DNA of 64,000 nucleotides from Phycisphaerales bacterium (GTDB taxonomy: Bacteria; Planctomycetota; Phycisphaerae; Tepidisphaerales; Tepidisphaeraceae): assembly GCA_020853095.1 (NCBI GenBank), contig JADYZN010000024.1:1-64000 (forward strand), read 5' to 3'. This document shows positions 44,001-51,545 of the stretch, in pieces. Numbering within the stretch: the stretch's first letter is position 1; each line of letters begins with the position of its first letter. Position numbers and translations under genes: made by a program. The notes below the pieces were generated by a model that was not told the origin of the DNA, made no database searches, and saw only the letters and a list, made by a program, of their open reading frames with translations.

Positions 44001-44107
44001 TGACCGCCGGCCTGGCTCATCTCGCATTGCAAGCCGGCCAATTCAGCCCGCTGGATCTGGACGCGATTCCCTACAGCCGCTTCACAGAACCGCCCGCATC
44101 GCGATAA
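44001..44107 (+). pseudogene. tsaD 3' remnant from a diverged copy
   Basis: In the tsaD frame it reads TAGLAHLALQAGQFSPLDLDA and on to the same stop codon as tsaD. The real gene has TAGLAFRYWQSGQFSPLDLDA. From 44036 to the stop the DNA is identical to tsaD; before that only the reading frame and part of the residues are kept. It has no start, and upstream is the phosphofructokinase stub. A 12-nt unit (CTGACCGCCGGC) is tandemly doubled at the junction. Confidence 0.82.
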
Positions 44108-44202
44108 TCACCCCCGTCCGGTTTCAATTCGCCGCGGGAGGTTGATATGTCCAGATGGATGCCGGTTCTGCTGGCGGGTCTTGCGCTGTGGCTGACCCTC
44201 AC
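44001..44202 (+). repeat. Direct repeat, right copy
   Basis: Partner of 40853-41055, with 96 identical nt at 44036-44131. This copy leads into the intact small exported protein gene, whereas the left copy leads out of intact tsaD. So each copy preserves one intact gene and one broken one. Confidence 0.92.
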
Positions 44203-44500
44203 CCTGATCGCGCCCGATGCGGCCGAAGGCGCCAAAAAATCGCGTTCCCGCCGATTGGTCAAGCCATGGAGCGAGCTGACCACGCTCAGCGAAGATCAAA
44301 AGACACGGATCATCGACATCCACCAGCAGGCCCTGGAAGATCGCAAAGCCATCGACCGGCGCGAACGCGAGGAGATCGTGACGTTGCTCACCGATGAACA
44401 GCGGACGGAACTGCAGGACCTTGAAGACCGCAAAGCCGCCGACCGCAAATCCAAAGAATCCAAAAAACAAGAGGAAAAGGAGAAGAAGGATCAAGACTGA
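44147..44500 (+). CDS. Small exported LTxxQ (Spy/CpxP-like) protein
   Basis: 117 residues from ATG 44147 with GGGAGG upstream. Signal peptide about 1-27 (PVLLAGLALWLTLTLIA then APDAAEG). The mature part is almost all charged helix with two LTxxQ-like motifs: LSEDQKTRI (about 47-55) and LTDEQRTEL (about 85-93), as in the Spy/CpxP family of periplasmic chaperone or stress proteins. The last 25 residues are a Lys/Glu-rich tail. A truncated copy of its 5' end is at 41000. It originally followed tsaD directly, judging from the repeats. Confidence 0.8.
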   Translation: MSRWMPVLLAGLALWLTLTLIAPDAAEGAKKSRSRRLVKPWSELTTLSEDQKTRIIDIHQQALEDRKAIDRREREEIVTLLTDEQRTELQDLEDRKAADRKSKESKKQEEKEKKDQD

Positions 44501-44597
44501 TGGTTGAAACTGCATGATTTTCACCTGATATTCGCAAGTGGAATGTGGTATAATGGATGCGGGCCGATCATGCCGTACGGCCGGAAGTGGAGAGATC

Positions 44598-45518
44598 ATG
44601 AGGCTTTTGTTGTTCATGCCTCTGGCGTTCGCCGGCGTCGGTTTTGGCGCCGTGACGCAAAGCGGTTGGACTCCCATCTTTCAAGGCATTGATCACGCCA
44701 CCGGCCAGAAGACAAAGGATGGCACGGACAACCACGTCGAAAAAGTGAACGCGATCCGCGTGGACCTGCAATCCCCCGGCATCTCCTTTTATTCCACACC
44801 CCACACCGGCAACAACGAAACCACCCGCCAGACCGCGCGGCAATTCCTTGAACAATACGACCTTCAAGTCGCCGTCAACACCAACTTTTTCGTCGCCGAC
44901 GGCTCGTATTATTCCCCCGGCACGGCCAATCTTTCCGGTCTGGCGATCTCCAGCGGCCAGCTTGTCTCGCCGGCTGAAGCTGGATACATCCAGGCCCTGG
45001 CCATCACCAGCGGCAACGTCGCTTCATTGGTCACCGCCAACGTCGGCTTCAACACCGCCGGCATTTACACGGCCGTCGCCGGTTCGGACATCGTGTTGAG
45101 CAATGGCCAGATCACCACCTTTGCCCCCGCGCAACTCACCCTCGAGCCTCGCACCGGCATGGGTTTGTCGGCCGACGGCCGGTATCTTTACATCGTCACC
45201 ATCGACGGCCGCAACCCGGGTGTCAGCGAAGGGGGAACATACAACGACCTGGGCCGCTGGTTTCAAAACTTCGGAGCCGATGACGCCATCAATTTCGACG
45301 GCGGCGGCTCCACCACCCTCGTCCGCGACGATGGCGCGGGAAACGCGGTCCTCCTGAACACACCTTCCGGCAACACCAGCCAAACCTACCCCGTCGGCAG
45401 CGAACGCTATAACGGCAATCATCTGGGCATTCACGCCACGCCGCTTCCCGAACCATCAATCCTGCTGCCATTTGGATTGGTCGGCTGGTTCACGCTGCGC
45501 AATCGACGTTGCCGTTAA
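44598..45518 (+). CDS. Exported phosphodiester glycosidase-like (NAGPA/DUF2233) protein with PEP-CTERM anchor
   Basis: 306 residues from ATG 44598 (GGAGAG upstream). Signal peptide 1-19. The NAGPA-like domain has VAVNTNFFVADGSYYSPG, GLAISSGQLVSPAE, LYIVTIDGR and the signature AINFDGGGSTTLV (about 232-245), which shapes the active site in the uncovering enzyme family. The C-terminus is LPEPSILLPFGLVGWFTLRNRRCR-like: PEP motif, hydrophobic helix, basic tail. It is thus surface-sorted by an exosortase and likely acts on glycan phosphodiesters or related sugars; the substrate is unknown. Confidence 0.88.
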   Translation: MRLLLFMPLAFAGVGFGAVTQSGWTPIFQGIDHATGQKTKDGTDNHVEKVNAIRVDLQSPGISFYSTPHTGNNETTRQTARQFLEQYDLQVAVNTNFFVADGSYYSPGTANLSGLAISSGQLVSPAEAGYIQALAITSGNVASLVTANVGFNTAGIYTAVAGSDIVLSNGQITTFAPAQLTLEPRTGMGLSADGRYLYIVTIDGRNPGVSEGGTYNDLGRWFQNFGADDAINFDGGGSTTLVRDDGAGNAVLLNTPSGNTSQTYPVGSERYNGNHLGIHATPLPEPSILLPFGLVGWFTLRNRRCR

Positions 45519-45685
45519 TCAAAAATCCACCTGTTCCCCTGAATCTCCTCATCGTTCATGCCGATGAAAGGGTATGTCATGCCTAATGAACCAGCGGCAG
45601 CCGGCCCAGGACGACACGAAAGAGGTCGAACCGTAAGTTCATTTAATACCATGCTTTACGGATGAAATTTTAACGAGGTGTAATC

Positions 45686-46789
45686 ATGTCATCCCCCATT
45701 AAACGAATCGGATTGCTTACCGGCGGCGGCGACTGCCCTGGTCTGAACGCCGTCATCCGCGCTGTCACCAAATCCGCGATTCACCGCTATAAACTGGAAG
45801 TCATCGGCGTCGAGGATGGCTTTCTGGGCCTGATCCAGAACCGCATGCACCCGCTGGGATGGAACGATGTCAGCAACATTCTCACCCTTGGCGGTACCAT
45901 CCTCGGCACCAGCAACCGCGCCAACCCGCAGCGATATCCGGTCAAGGTGAACGGCCAGGATGAATTCGCCGACGTCACCGACCGCGTGATCGAACACGTC
46001 GCCGCCAACCGCCTGGACGCACTGGTCTGCATCGGCGGCGATGGAACCATGTCCGGTGCCGCCAACCTCATCGAGCATGGCATCAACTGCATCGGCGTCC
46101 CCAAAACCATCGACAACGACCTGGTCGGGTGCGAACAAACCTTCGGCTTTGATACCGCCGTCACCACCGCCGCCGAATGTCTGGACAAAATTCATTCCAC
46201 CGCCAAGAGCCATCACCGCGTCATGGTCGTGGAAGTCATGGGCCGCAACGCCGGCTGGGTGGCGCTGCACGCCGGCATGGCCACCGGATGCGACATCATC
46301 CTTCTGCCCGAAATCGACTATGACCTGAACAAAATCTGCGAATTGCTGACCTATCGCAGCCGCACCGGCAAACGATTCAGCATCGTCTGCATCAGTGAAG
46401 GCGCCAAACCGGCCGGCGGAGAACTTTCCGTCTGTCGGCGCGATGAAGTCAGCCCCGACCCCATCCGCCTGGGTGGCATCGCCAACAAACTGGCGGCCGA
46501 CATCGAAACGCGCACCGGCCTGGAAACCCGCGCCACGATCCTTGGCCACATCCAGCGCGGCGGCACGCCCACGCCCTTTGATCGCGTCCTGGCCACCCGA
46601 TTCGGATTTCACGCCCTCGAATTGCTCCTGGATGGAGCCTTTGGAAAACTGGTCGTCTGGAACAAAGGCGGCATCGACCACGTGGACATCCAGCAGGTGG
46701 CCGGCAAACAACGCAAAGTCCCCGTTGACGACCCGCTGATTTCCGCCGCCCGCGCGGTGGGAACAGGATTTGGAGACATCGCCGCCTGA
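45686..46789 (+). CDS. pfkA: 6-phosphofructokinase (mixed-type nucleotide site)
   Basis: 367 residues from ATG 45686 (GAGGTG upstream). GGGDCPGLNAVIR (13-25) binds phosphates; the donor site is CIGGDGTMSGA (G120 predicts ATP rather than PPi); PKTIDNDL (139-146) has the catalytic Asp D143 but Lys140 where classical ATP-dependent enzymes have Gly. MVVEVMGRNAGWVAL and LGHIQRGGTPTPFDR follow. The G/K combination occurs in the ATP-dependent group III enzymes of actinobacteria. A diverged stub of its 5' end is at 43932. The dus gene follows 19 nt downstream. Confidence 0.92.
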   Translation: MSSPIKRIGLLTGGGDCPGLNAVIRAVTKSAIHRYKLEVIGVEDGFLGLIQNRMHPLGWNDVSNILTLGGTILGTSNRANPQRYPVKVNGQDEFADVTDRVIEHVAANRLDALVCIGGDGTMSGAANLIEHGINCIGVPKTIDNDLVGCEQTFGFDTAVTTAAECLDKIHSTAKSHHRVMVVEVMGRNAGWVALHAGMATGCDIILLPEIDYDLNKICELLTYRSRTGKRFSIVCISEGAKPAGGELSVCRRDEVSPDPIRLGGIANKLAADIETRTGLETRATILGHIQRGGTPTPFDRVLATRFGFHALELLLDGAFGKLVVWNKGGIDHVDIQQVAGKQRKVPVDDPLISAARAVGTGFGDIAA

Positions 46790-46795
46790 TGCGGC

Positions 46796-46801
46796 TAAAA
46801 T
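46796..46801 (+). promoter_or_regulatory. Possible -10 box for dus
   Basis: TAAAAT followed by 7 nt and the dus ATG at 46809, with no Shine-Dalgarno. Close to, but one nucleotide off, the 8-nt spacing seen in six other genes. Confidence 0.3.
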
Positions 46802-46808
46802 CGGGCCG

Positions 46809-47870
46809 ATGTCGGTACGAATCGGCCCCATTGTCCTCGATCAACCCATCTGTCAGGCCGGCCTGGCCGGTTACAGTGACCGCGCCATGCGGCTGGTCGC
46901 CCGACGGCACGGCTGTCCCTATGCCGTCACCGAGGCCCTGCTCGACACCATCCTGCTCAATGGCGGACAGGGGCTTCGCAAAAGCCTCGACATCAACGAT
47001 GATGATCATCCCGTCGCCGGCCAGTTGATCGGCGCCGACGCCGATTCCATGGCCGCCGCCGCACGGATCCTGCACCATCACGGTTACGATGTCATCGACC
47101 TGAACTTCGCCTGTCCGGTCAAAAAAATCAAAAACAAGGCCCGTGGTGGCCACATGCTGCTGGATGCGGATCGGGCCATCGATATTTTGAAAGCCGTCCG
47201 CGATGCCCTGCCTCCATCGGCCACCACCACCCTGAGCCTGCGTCGGGGGTTTGATGATTCATCGCAGTCGGCCGATCGTTTTTACCGGATTCTGAACGTC
47301 GCGTGGGAACAGGGCTATGCGGCCGCCCGCGTTCATGGCCGAACGGTGGAACAAAAATACCTCGGCCGCAGCGACTGGGATTTTCTGTCACAGGTCAAGC
47401 GCACTTTTCCCGACCGGGTGATCCTCGGCAGCGGCGACCTGTTTTGCGCCCAGGACGCCGTGCGGATGCTGCGTCAAACCGGTGTGGACATCGTCTGGAT
47501 CGCCCGCGGCGCGATCGGCAACCCGTGGATTTTCCGGGATGTGGCGAAATTGCTGGCCGGCGAACAGGAGTTGTCCCCGCCCACCATCGACGAACAGCGC
47601 CAGGCCCTCGCCGAGCATTTTGCCATCGCCATGCAAATCCACGGCGAACAACTGGCCGGCCGGCGCATGCGCAAGATGGGCATCAAATACGCCCGCTTCC
47701 ACCCCGACGCCCAGCGGGTCAAACAACAATTCATCGAGGTCCGGTCGTTGCGCGACTGGAGCGCCGTTCTGCAACAGTGGTATGCAACCGACGCCCCCGG
47801 CGTCTGGCCGGACGCCGGCGCCGTCGATGAAGTCAACCAATCCGATTTGACCTGTGCCGCAACCGCTTAA
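46809..47870 (+). CDS. dus: tRNA-dihydrouridine synthase
   Basis: 353 residues from ATG 46809. FMN-binding TIM barrel: AGLAGYSDRAMRLVARRHG (17-35), LIGADADSMAAAARIL, the catalytic Cys C102 in IDLNFACPVKKI (canonical N-x-x-CP), RVHGRTVEQKYLGRSDWDF (about 168-186) and IARGAIGNPWIFRD. It reduces uridines in the tRNA D-loop with NADPH. The family block VMxRxG is replaced by TLSLRRGFDD. It lies after pfkA on the same strand, and a small hypothetical gene follows 13 nt downstream. Confidence 0.92.
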   Translation: MSVRIGPIVLDQPICQAGLAGYSDRAMRLVARRHGCPYAVTEALLDTILLNGGQGLRKSLDINDDDHPVAGQLIGADADSMAAAARILHHHGYDVIDLNFACPVKKIKNKARGGHMLLDADRAIDILKAVRDALPPSATTTLSLRRGFDDSSQSADRFYRILNVAWEQGYAAARVHGRTVEQKYLGRSDWDFLSQVKRTFPDRVILGSGDLFCAQDAVRMLRQTGVDIVWIARGAIGNPWIFRDVAKLLAGEQELSPPTIDEQRQALAEHFAIAMQIHGEQLAGRRMRKMGIKYARFHPDAQRVKQQFIEVRSLRDWSAVLQQWYATDAPGVWPDAGAVDEVNQSDLTCAATA

Positions 47871-47883
47871 TCAATCAGGTTTT

Positions 47884-48153
47884 ATGCACTCCAAAACCCC
47901 TCCCCGCAATCGACTGGCCAAGGTTCTTCCCGCCGAATGGCGCAACTGGCTGTTGGATCGCGGCTGCCCCAAACGCAAATACACCGCCGTCTGCCGGGCG
48001 CACCTGGTCGGCGGCCGCATCATCGAAGACCTGATCGTCGAAGAAGGATGGATCATCGCGCTCTCGCGCGACGGTCTGGCAGGCGTTTTCGAGCAGCGCA
48101 TCGACATCGACCCGCGACAAATCACCACGCTTGAATTAAAGCAGGTGGTGTAA
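47884..48153 (+). CDS. Small hypothetical protein downstream of dus
   Basis: 89 residues from ATG 47884, 13 nt after the dus stop, probably co-transcribed. It is basic at the start (HSKTPPRNRLAKVLP) and then alternates strands: YTAVCRAHLVGGRIIEDLIVEEGWIIALS and a final FEQRIDIDPRQITTLEL. No signal or membrane segment, no recognised family. The pattern fits a small beta-barrel or SH3-like fold. Confidence that it is a gene rests on spacing and amino-acid composition. Confidence 0.65.
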   Translation: MHSKTPPRNRLAKVLPAEWRNWLLDRGCPKRKYTAVCRAHLVGGRIIEDLIVEEGWIIALSRDGLAGVFEQRIDIDPRQITTLELKQVV

Positions 48154-48187
48154 CTCATCCGGCATCGATCAGATTTCACGGCAGAGC

Positions 48188-49138
48188 CTAATATCGCACC
48201 GCGTTCAAAAATTCCTTGGCCGCGCCGGTCGGGGCCAGGACCGATGCGAAAACCTGCCCGTGGTTCCACAGGCACAACTGCGCCTTGTTCTTTTTGTTCG
48301 ACAGGATGACCACCTTGCCGACTTCCTGGCCATCCTGCGATCGGACCACCCCTTCCTCATCCTTTTTCCATCCCTGTTTGGTGGCCCCTTCGACGGTGGC
48401 GTCGATGGACTGCTGGGCCTGATCCGCGTCCGGCCATGCGATCAGCAGATGCAGCGCGCCGCTGCCATCGTCCGCCCGATACTCCAGCTTCAGCGCATCG
48501 ACCGCCCCCTGACCGATCGCATCGTTCAACCGCTGGGTCTTCACAAGACGGAAACGACCGACGTTCTTCTGCACCAGTTTGGAAAGCCCGCCTTCCTTGG
48601 GCACGTTCTCGGCAGGATTATTCTTCAATGGGCCGAATCGAGGCTTGTCGGGCTTGTCCGGTTGATCGGGCCTGTCAGGTTGGTCGCCTTGATCACCCTG
48701 TTCACCCTGGTTGCCCTGATCACCTTGATTTGGCTCCTCCGGTTTCTGGGGTGTGTCGCCCGATCCTTCCTCCGAGCCGCCATTGTTGCCGCTGTGACGC
48801 ACCAGCACCACGATGGCGATGATGATGGCCACCACGATCACCAGGCATCCCACTCCGCCGCATCCGGCGATGAGCTTGATGTTCGGGCCGCCCGGTGTCG
48901 CCGGCGATGTACCTGCCGGTGATGGCGTTGAGCTTGTCGCGGCAGTCGAAGGACCCGCCGACAGGGTTGCCGACGGGGGAACGGCCGCGGGCGCCGGGCC
49001 TGCCGGTGGCGGAACCTCCGAATTGCCCGCCGGTGGGTTCGGTTGCCGGTCGGCCACCTTCATCGGCCTGCCGCAATTGGGGCAAAATTTTGATCCCCGT
49101 GCAACTTCCACCCCGCATCCATCACAATGCTGGCTCAT
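48188..49138 (-). CDS. Membrane protein with N-terminal zinc ribbon and repetitive linker
   Basis: 316 residues. N-terminal double-CxxC zinc ribbon: C5, C8, C19, C22 (HCDGCG, KFCPNCGRPM). A Pro/Ala/Ser-rich linker follows, then one transmembrane helix at about 95-113 (VGCLVIVVAIIIAIVVLV). A low-complexity stretch built from GDQ, GEQ, PDQP and PDKP units lies at about 129-170, and a C-terminal domain of about 130 residues ends with VLAPTGAAKEFLNAVRY. The zinc ribbon would be cytoplasmic and the C-terminal domain outside. Function unknown. Its start overlaps the stop of the PrsW-like gene by 4 nt, so the two are coupled. Confidence 0.78.
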   Translation of the reverse strand: MSQHCDGCGVEVARGSKFCPNCGRPMKVADRQPNPPAGNSEVPPPAGPAPAAVPPSATLSAGPSTAATSSTPSPAGTSPATPGGPNIKLIAGCGGVGCLVIVVAIIIAIVVLVRHSGNNGGSEEGSGDTPQKPEEPNQGDQGNQGEQGDQGDQPDRPDQPDKPDKPRFGPLKNNPAENVPKEGGLSKLVQKNVGRFRLVKTQRLNDAIGQGAVDALKLEYRADDGSGALHLLIAWPDADQAQQSIDATVEGATKQGWKKDEEGVVRSQDGQEVGKVVILSNKKNKAQLCLWNHGQVFASVLAPTGAAKEFLNAVRY

Positions 49139-50163
49139 TGAAGGCCTCCTTCTATCCCGCGTGCGATCACCTGTCTTGTCTGGGCGATTGATTGTCGAAG
49201 CGATTGAATCTCCTGCTGAATCATCGCCCGACGGGTGGCATCGGTCTCATTGGCCGCCCGCTGCTTGACCAGCGCCAGCATCACCTGTCGATTGTGCAAC
49301 TGTCGCAATGCCGCCCATCGCGTCCAGTTCATCGAGCCCAATGCGGCCAGGTACATCTTCTGGCGGGCCGACACGCTCTTGAGCGCCTCCAGTTCCTCGA
49401 CCGTGACGGTTCCCCGTCCGCGTTCCTCCTCCAGTTGTCGGCGGATCGTTACTTTTTCACGCCACAACGCATACACCGCCAGCAACACCACCAGCGCCAC
49501 CGGCAGCAGCAGCGCGATCCACATCCGCGTCAATCCCGATTGCCCTCCCAATGCGTTGCCATAGGCCAGTTTGCGATACCCCACATCCGCCGCGAAGGCG
49601 ACCAGCAACCCCAGGATCGGATAAATCAGCCGTTTGGCTTCGGATCGCGTATAAGCGGCCGCTCCAAACCCCGCGCCGGTGATCGCGCCGAACACGCCGT
49701 TGGCCAGTCCGATCAGCGCCGTCGTCCAGAACATTGTCCACAACCCCGCCCGGCCGGCCGGCATCACCATTCCCGTGGCCGACAACTCATGGATAAACGC
49801 GGCCCCCGTTGCGAACCCCAACCCCGCCGCCGCTCCATACACCACGCCATCCATCAGCCCGCTGACTTCCGACCATCCCCGCAACCGGCTGATCGCGGTC
49901 AATGTCCAGAATCCCGCCGCGACCGCCAGGAACAACGCCAGTTGCTCCACCACCGCCGACTCCACCGGCTTTAATTCCAGCATCGTCGAGCTGAACAGCA
50001 GATTCACCACCAGCGCCGCCAGCCCGCCCAACACAAACAGCAGCCCCACGCTCCACCAAGGCTCTTTTTCGTTCATGTCCAGAAAGCGGATAATCAGCAG
50101 GTAAACCGCCGCCACCAGCACCGCCAGCGCCAAGGCATAGCCGTGCCCAGCAAGATCCAGCAT
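49135..50163 (-). CDS. PrsW-like membrane protein lacking catalytic residues
   Basis: 342 residues from ATG 50163 (GGGAG about 8 nt upstream). About eight hydrophobic segments to residue 230, then a cytoplasmic helical tail rich in Arg, Gln and Glu (about 235-342). The core SGLMDGVVYGAAAGLGFATGAAFIHE resembles the PrsW protease region DG-x-x-YG-x-x-x-GLGFA, but the EE-x-x-K and EN metal-site residues are replaced (VVEQLAL, ATGAAF). It may be a pseudoprotease or only distantly related. It forms a two-gene unit with the downstream zinc-ribbon protein. Confidence 0.65.
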   Translation of the reverse strand: MLDLAGHGYALALAVLVAAVYLLIIRFLDMNEKEPWWSVGLLFVLGGLAALVVNLLFSSTMLELKPVESAVVEQLALFLAVAAGFWTLTAISRLRGWSEVSGLMDGVVYGAAAGLGFATGAAFIHELSATGMVMPAGRAGLWTMFWTTALIGLANGVFGAITGAGFGAAAYTRSEAKRLIYPILGLLVAFAADVGYRKLAYGNALGGQSGLTRMWIALLLPVALVVLLAVYALWREKVTIRRQLEEERGRGTVTVEELEALKSVSARQKMYLAALGSMNWTRWAALRQLHNRQVMLALVKQRAANETDATRRAMIQQEIQSLRQSIAQTRQVIARGIEGGLQ

Positions 50164-50342
50164 AACGCTCGCTCCCTTCAACCCCCGATTTGGTCACGTC
50201 CGTGCGACTCGCTCCATCCGTGGGCGATTGTCCGTATCTTAATACAACTGCCAAGGTTATGGAAAATCTTCCGCATTGAATGTCGGGGTGGTCAAGCGGT
50301 TGGTCAATGCGTATGATGAATGGATGGGGGGATTCAACCAAC

Positions 50343-51533
50343 ATGAACGCCGAACAACACACCCCGCGCCGACTCTACATGGACAATGCCGCCACCAGCT
50401 TTCCCAAGCCGCGCGCGGTGCTGGAAGCGATGGTCCATTACACCAACGAGCTGGGCGCCAGCGCCGGCCGGGGCGCCTATGAAGAGGCCATCCGCACCGG
50501 CGGGATGATCGCCGAATGCCGCCGAAGGTTGAACGATTTGTTCAACGGCGAAAGTCCCGATCATTTTATCTTCAACCTCAACTGCACCGACGGCCTCAAC
50601 CAGGCCATCAAAGGGCTTGTCGGTTCCAACCAAACCGGCCACGCGATTTGCACCCAGATCGACCACAATTCCATCCTGCGACCCTTAAATGCTTTGCAGG
50701 ACCAGGGTTATGTCACTCAGTCCCGCGTGCCGGTCGATGCCAAAACCGGCCTGGCGGACCCGGATGAAATTCGTCGATCCATCCGCCCGGACACCCGCTT
50801 GATCGCCATCACCCACGCCAGCAACGTCACCGGCACGGTCCAACCGATCCGCCAGATCGGCCGAATCGCCCGCGAGCATGGCATTCCGTTTGTTGTCGAT
50901 GCCGCCCAGTCGGCCGGCCATCTGCCCATTGACGTGCAGGCCGACTTCATCGACCTGCTGGCCGCCCCCGGCCACAAGGCGTTGATGGGGCCGCTGGGCA
51001 CCGGTATTTTGTACATCCGTCCGGGCTTGGAAAAACAGCTTATTCCGCTCAAAGAGGGGGGCACCGGCTCGATCAGCGAAAACGACCGCCACCCCGAGTT
51101 CATGCCCGACCGCTATGAAAGCGGTTCACACAACGCCATCGGCATCATCGGACTTTCCGAAGGGACAAAGTGGGTGTTGGCACAGGGCGTCGATCAACTG
51201 GCCGAGCGGGAGTTGGACCTGGTTCGCACCTTTATCGACGGTGCGAGCGATATCAAAGGGTTGACCTATTACGGCCCGCAAGGGATTAAAAATCGCCTTG
51301 GCGTCTTTTCCGTGACGTTGGAAGGGTATTCCCCCCACGAGCTGTCGGCCGTCCTCGAAAGCCGATACGGCATTTTGACCCGATCGGGCATTCACTGTGC
51401 CCCGCTGGCTCACCAGGCCATCGGCACCGCCGGGCAGGGGGGGACGACCCGCTTCAGCTTCGGCCCATTTTTATCCAAGCAGGATGTCAAATTCGCCACC
51501 GATGCGCTGGCCGACATCGCCATGGCAACGTGA
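50343..51533 (+). CDS. Class V aminotransferase, cysteine desulfurase family
   Basis: 396 residues from ATG 50343. MDNAATSFPKPRAVLEA starts the fold. The PLP site has H108 in TQIDHNS, D186 and Q189 in VVDAAQSAGH, and the Schiff-base lysine K212 in APGHKALMGPLG. The loop cysteine C352 in RSGIHCAPLAHQ is where cysteine desulfurases carry the persulfide. It would remove sulfur from cysteine (or selenocysteine) as alanine forms. The group differs from housekeeping IscS and SufS, and no suf or isc gene is adjacent. Convergent with recG (12 nt). Confidence 0.9.
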   Translation: MNAEQHTPRRLYMDNAATSFPKPRAVLEAMVHYTNELGASAGRGAYEEAIRTGGMIAECRRRLNDLFNGESPDHFIFNLNCTDGLNQAIKGLVGSNQTGHAICTQIDHNSILRPLNALQDQGYVTQSRVPVDAKTGLADPDEIRRSIRPDTRLIAITHASNVTGTVQPIRQIGRIAREHGIPFVVDAAQSAGHLPIDVQADFIDLLAAPGHKALMGPLGTGILYIRPGLEKQLIPLKEGGTGSISENDRHPEFMPDRYESGSHNAIGIIGLSEGTKWVLAQGVDQLAERELDLVRTFIDGASDIKGLTYYGPQGIKNRLGVFSVTLEGYSPHELSAVLESRYGILTRSGIHCAPLAHQAIGTAGQGGTTRFSFGPFLSKQDVKFATDALADIAMAT

Positions 51534-51545
51534 TGGGAAGCGCGA

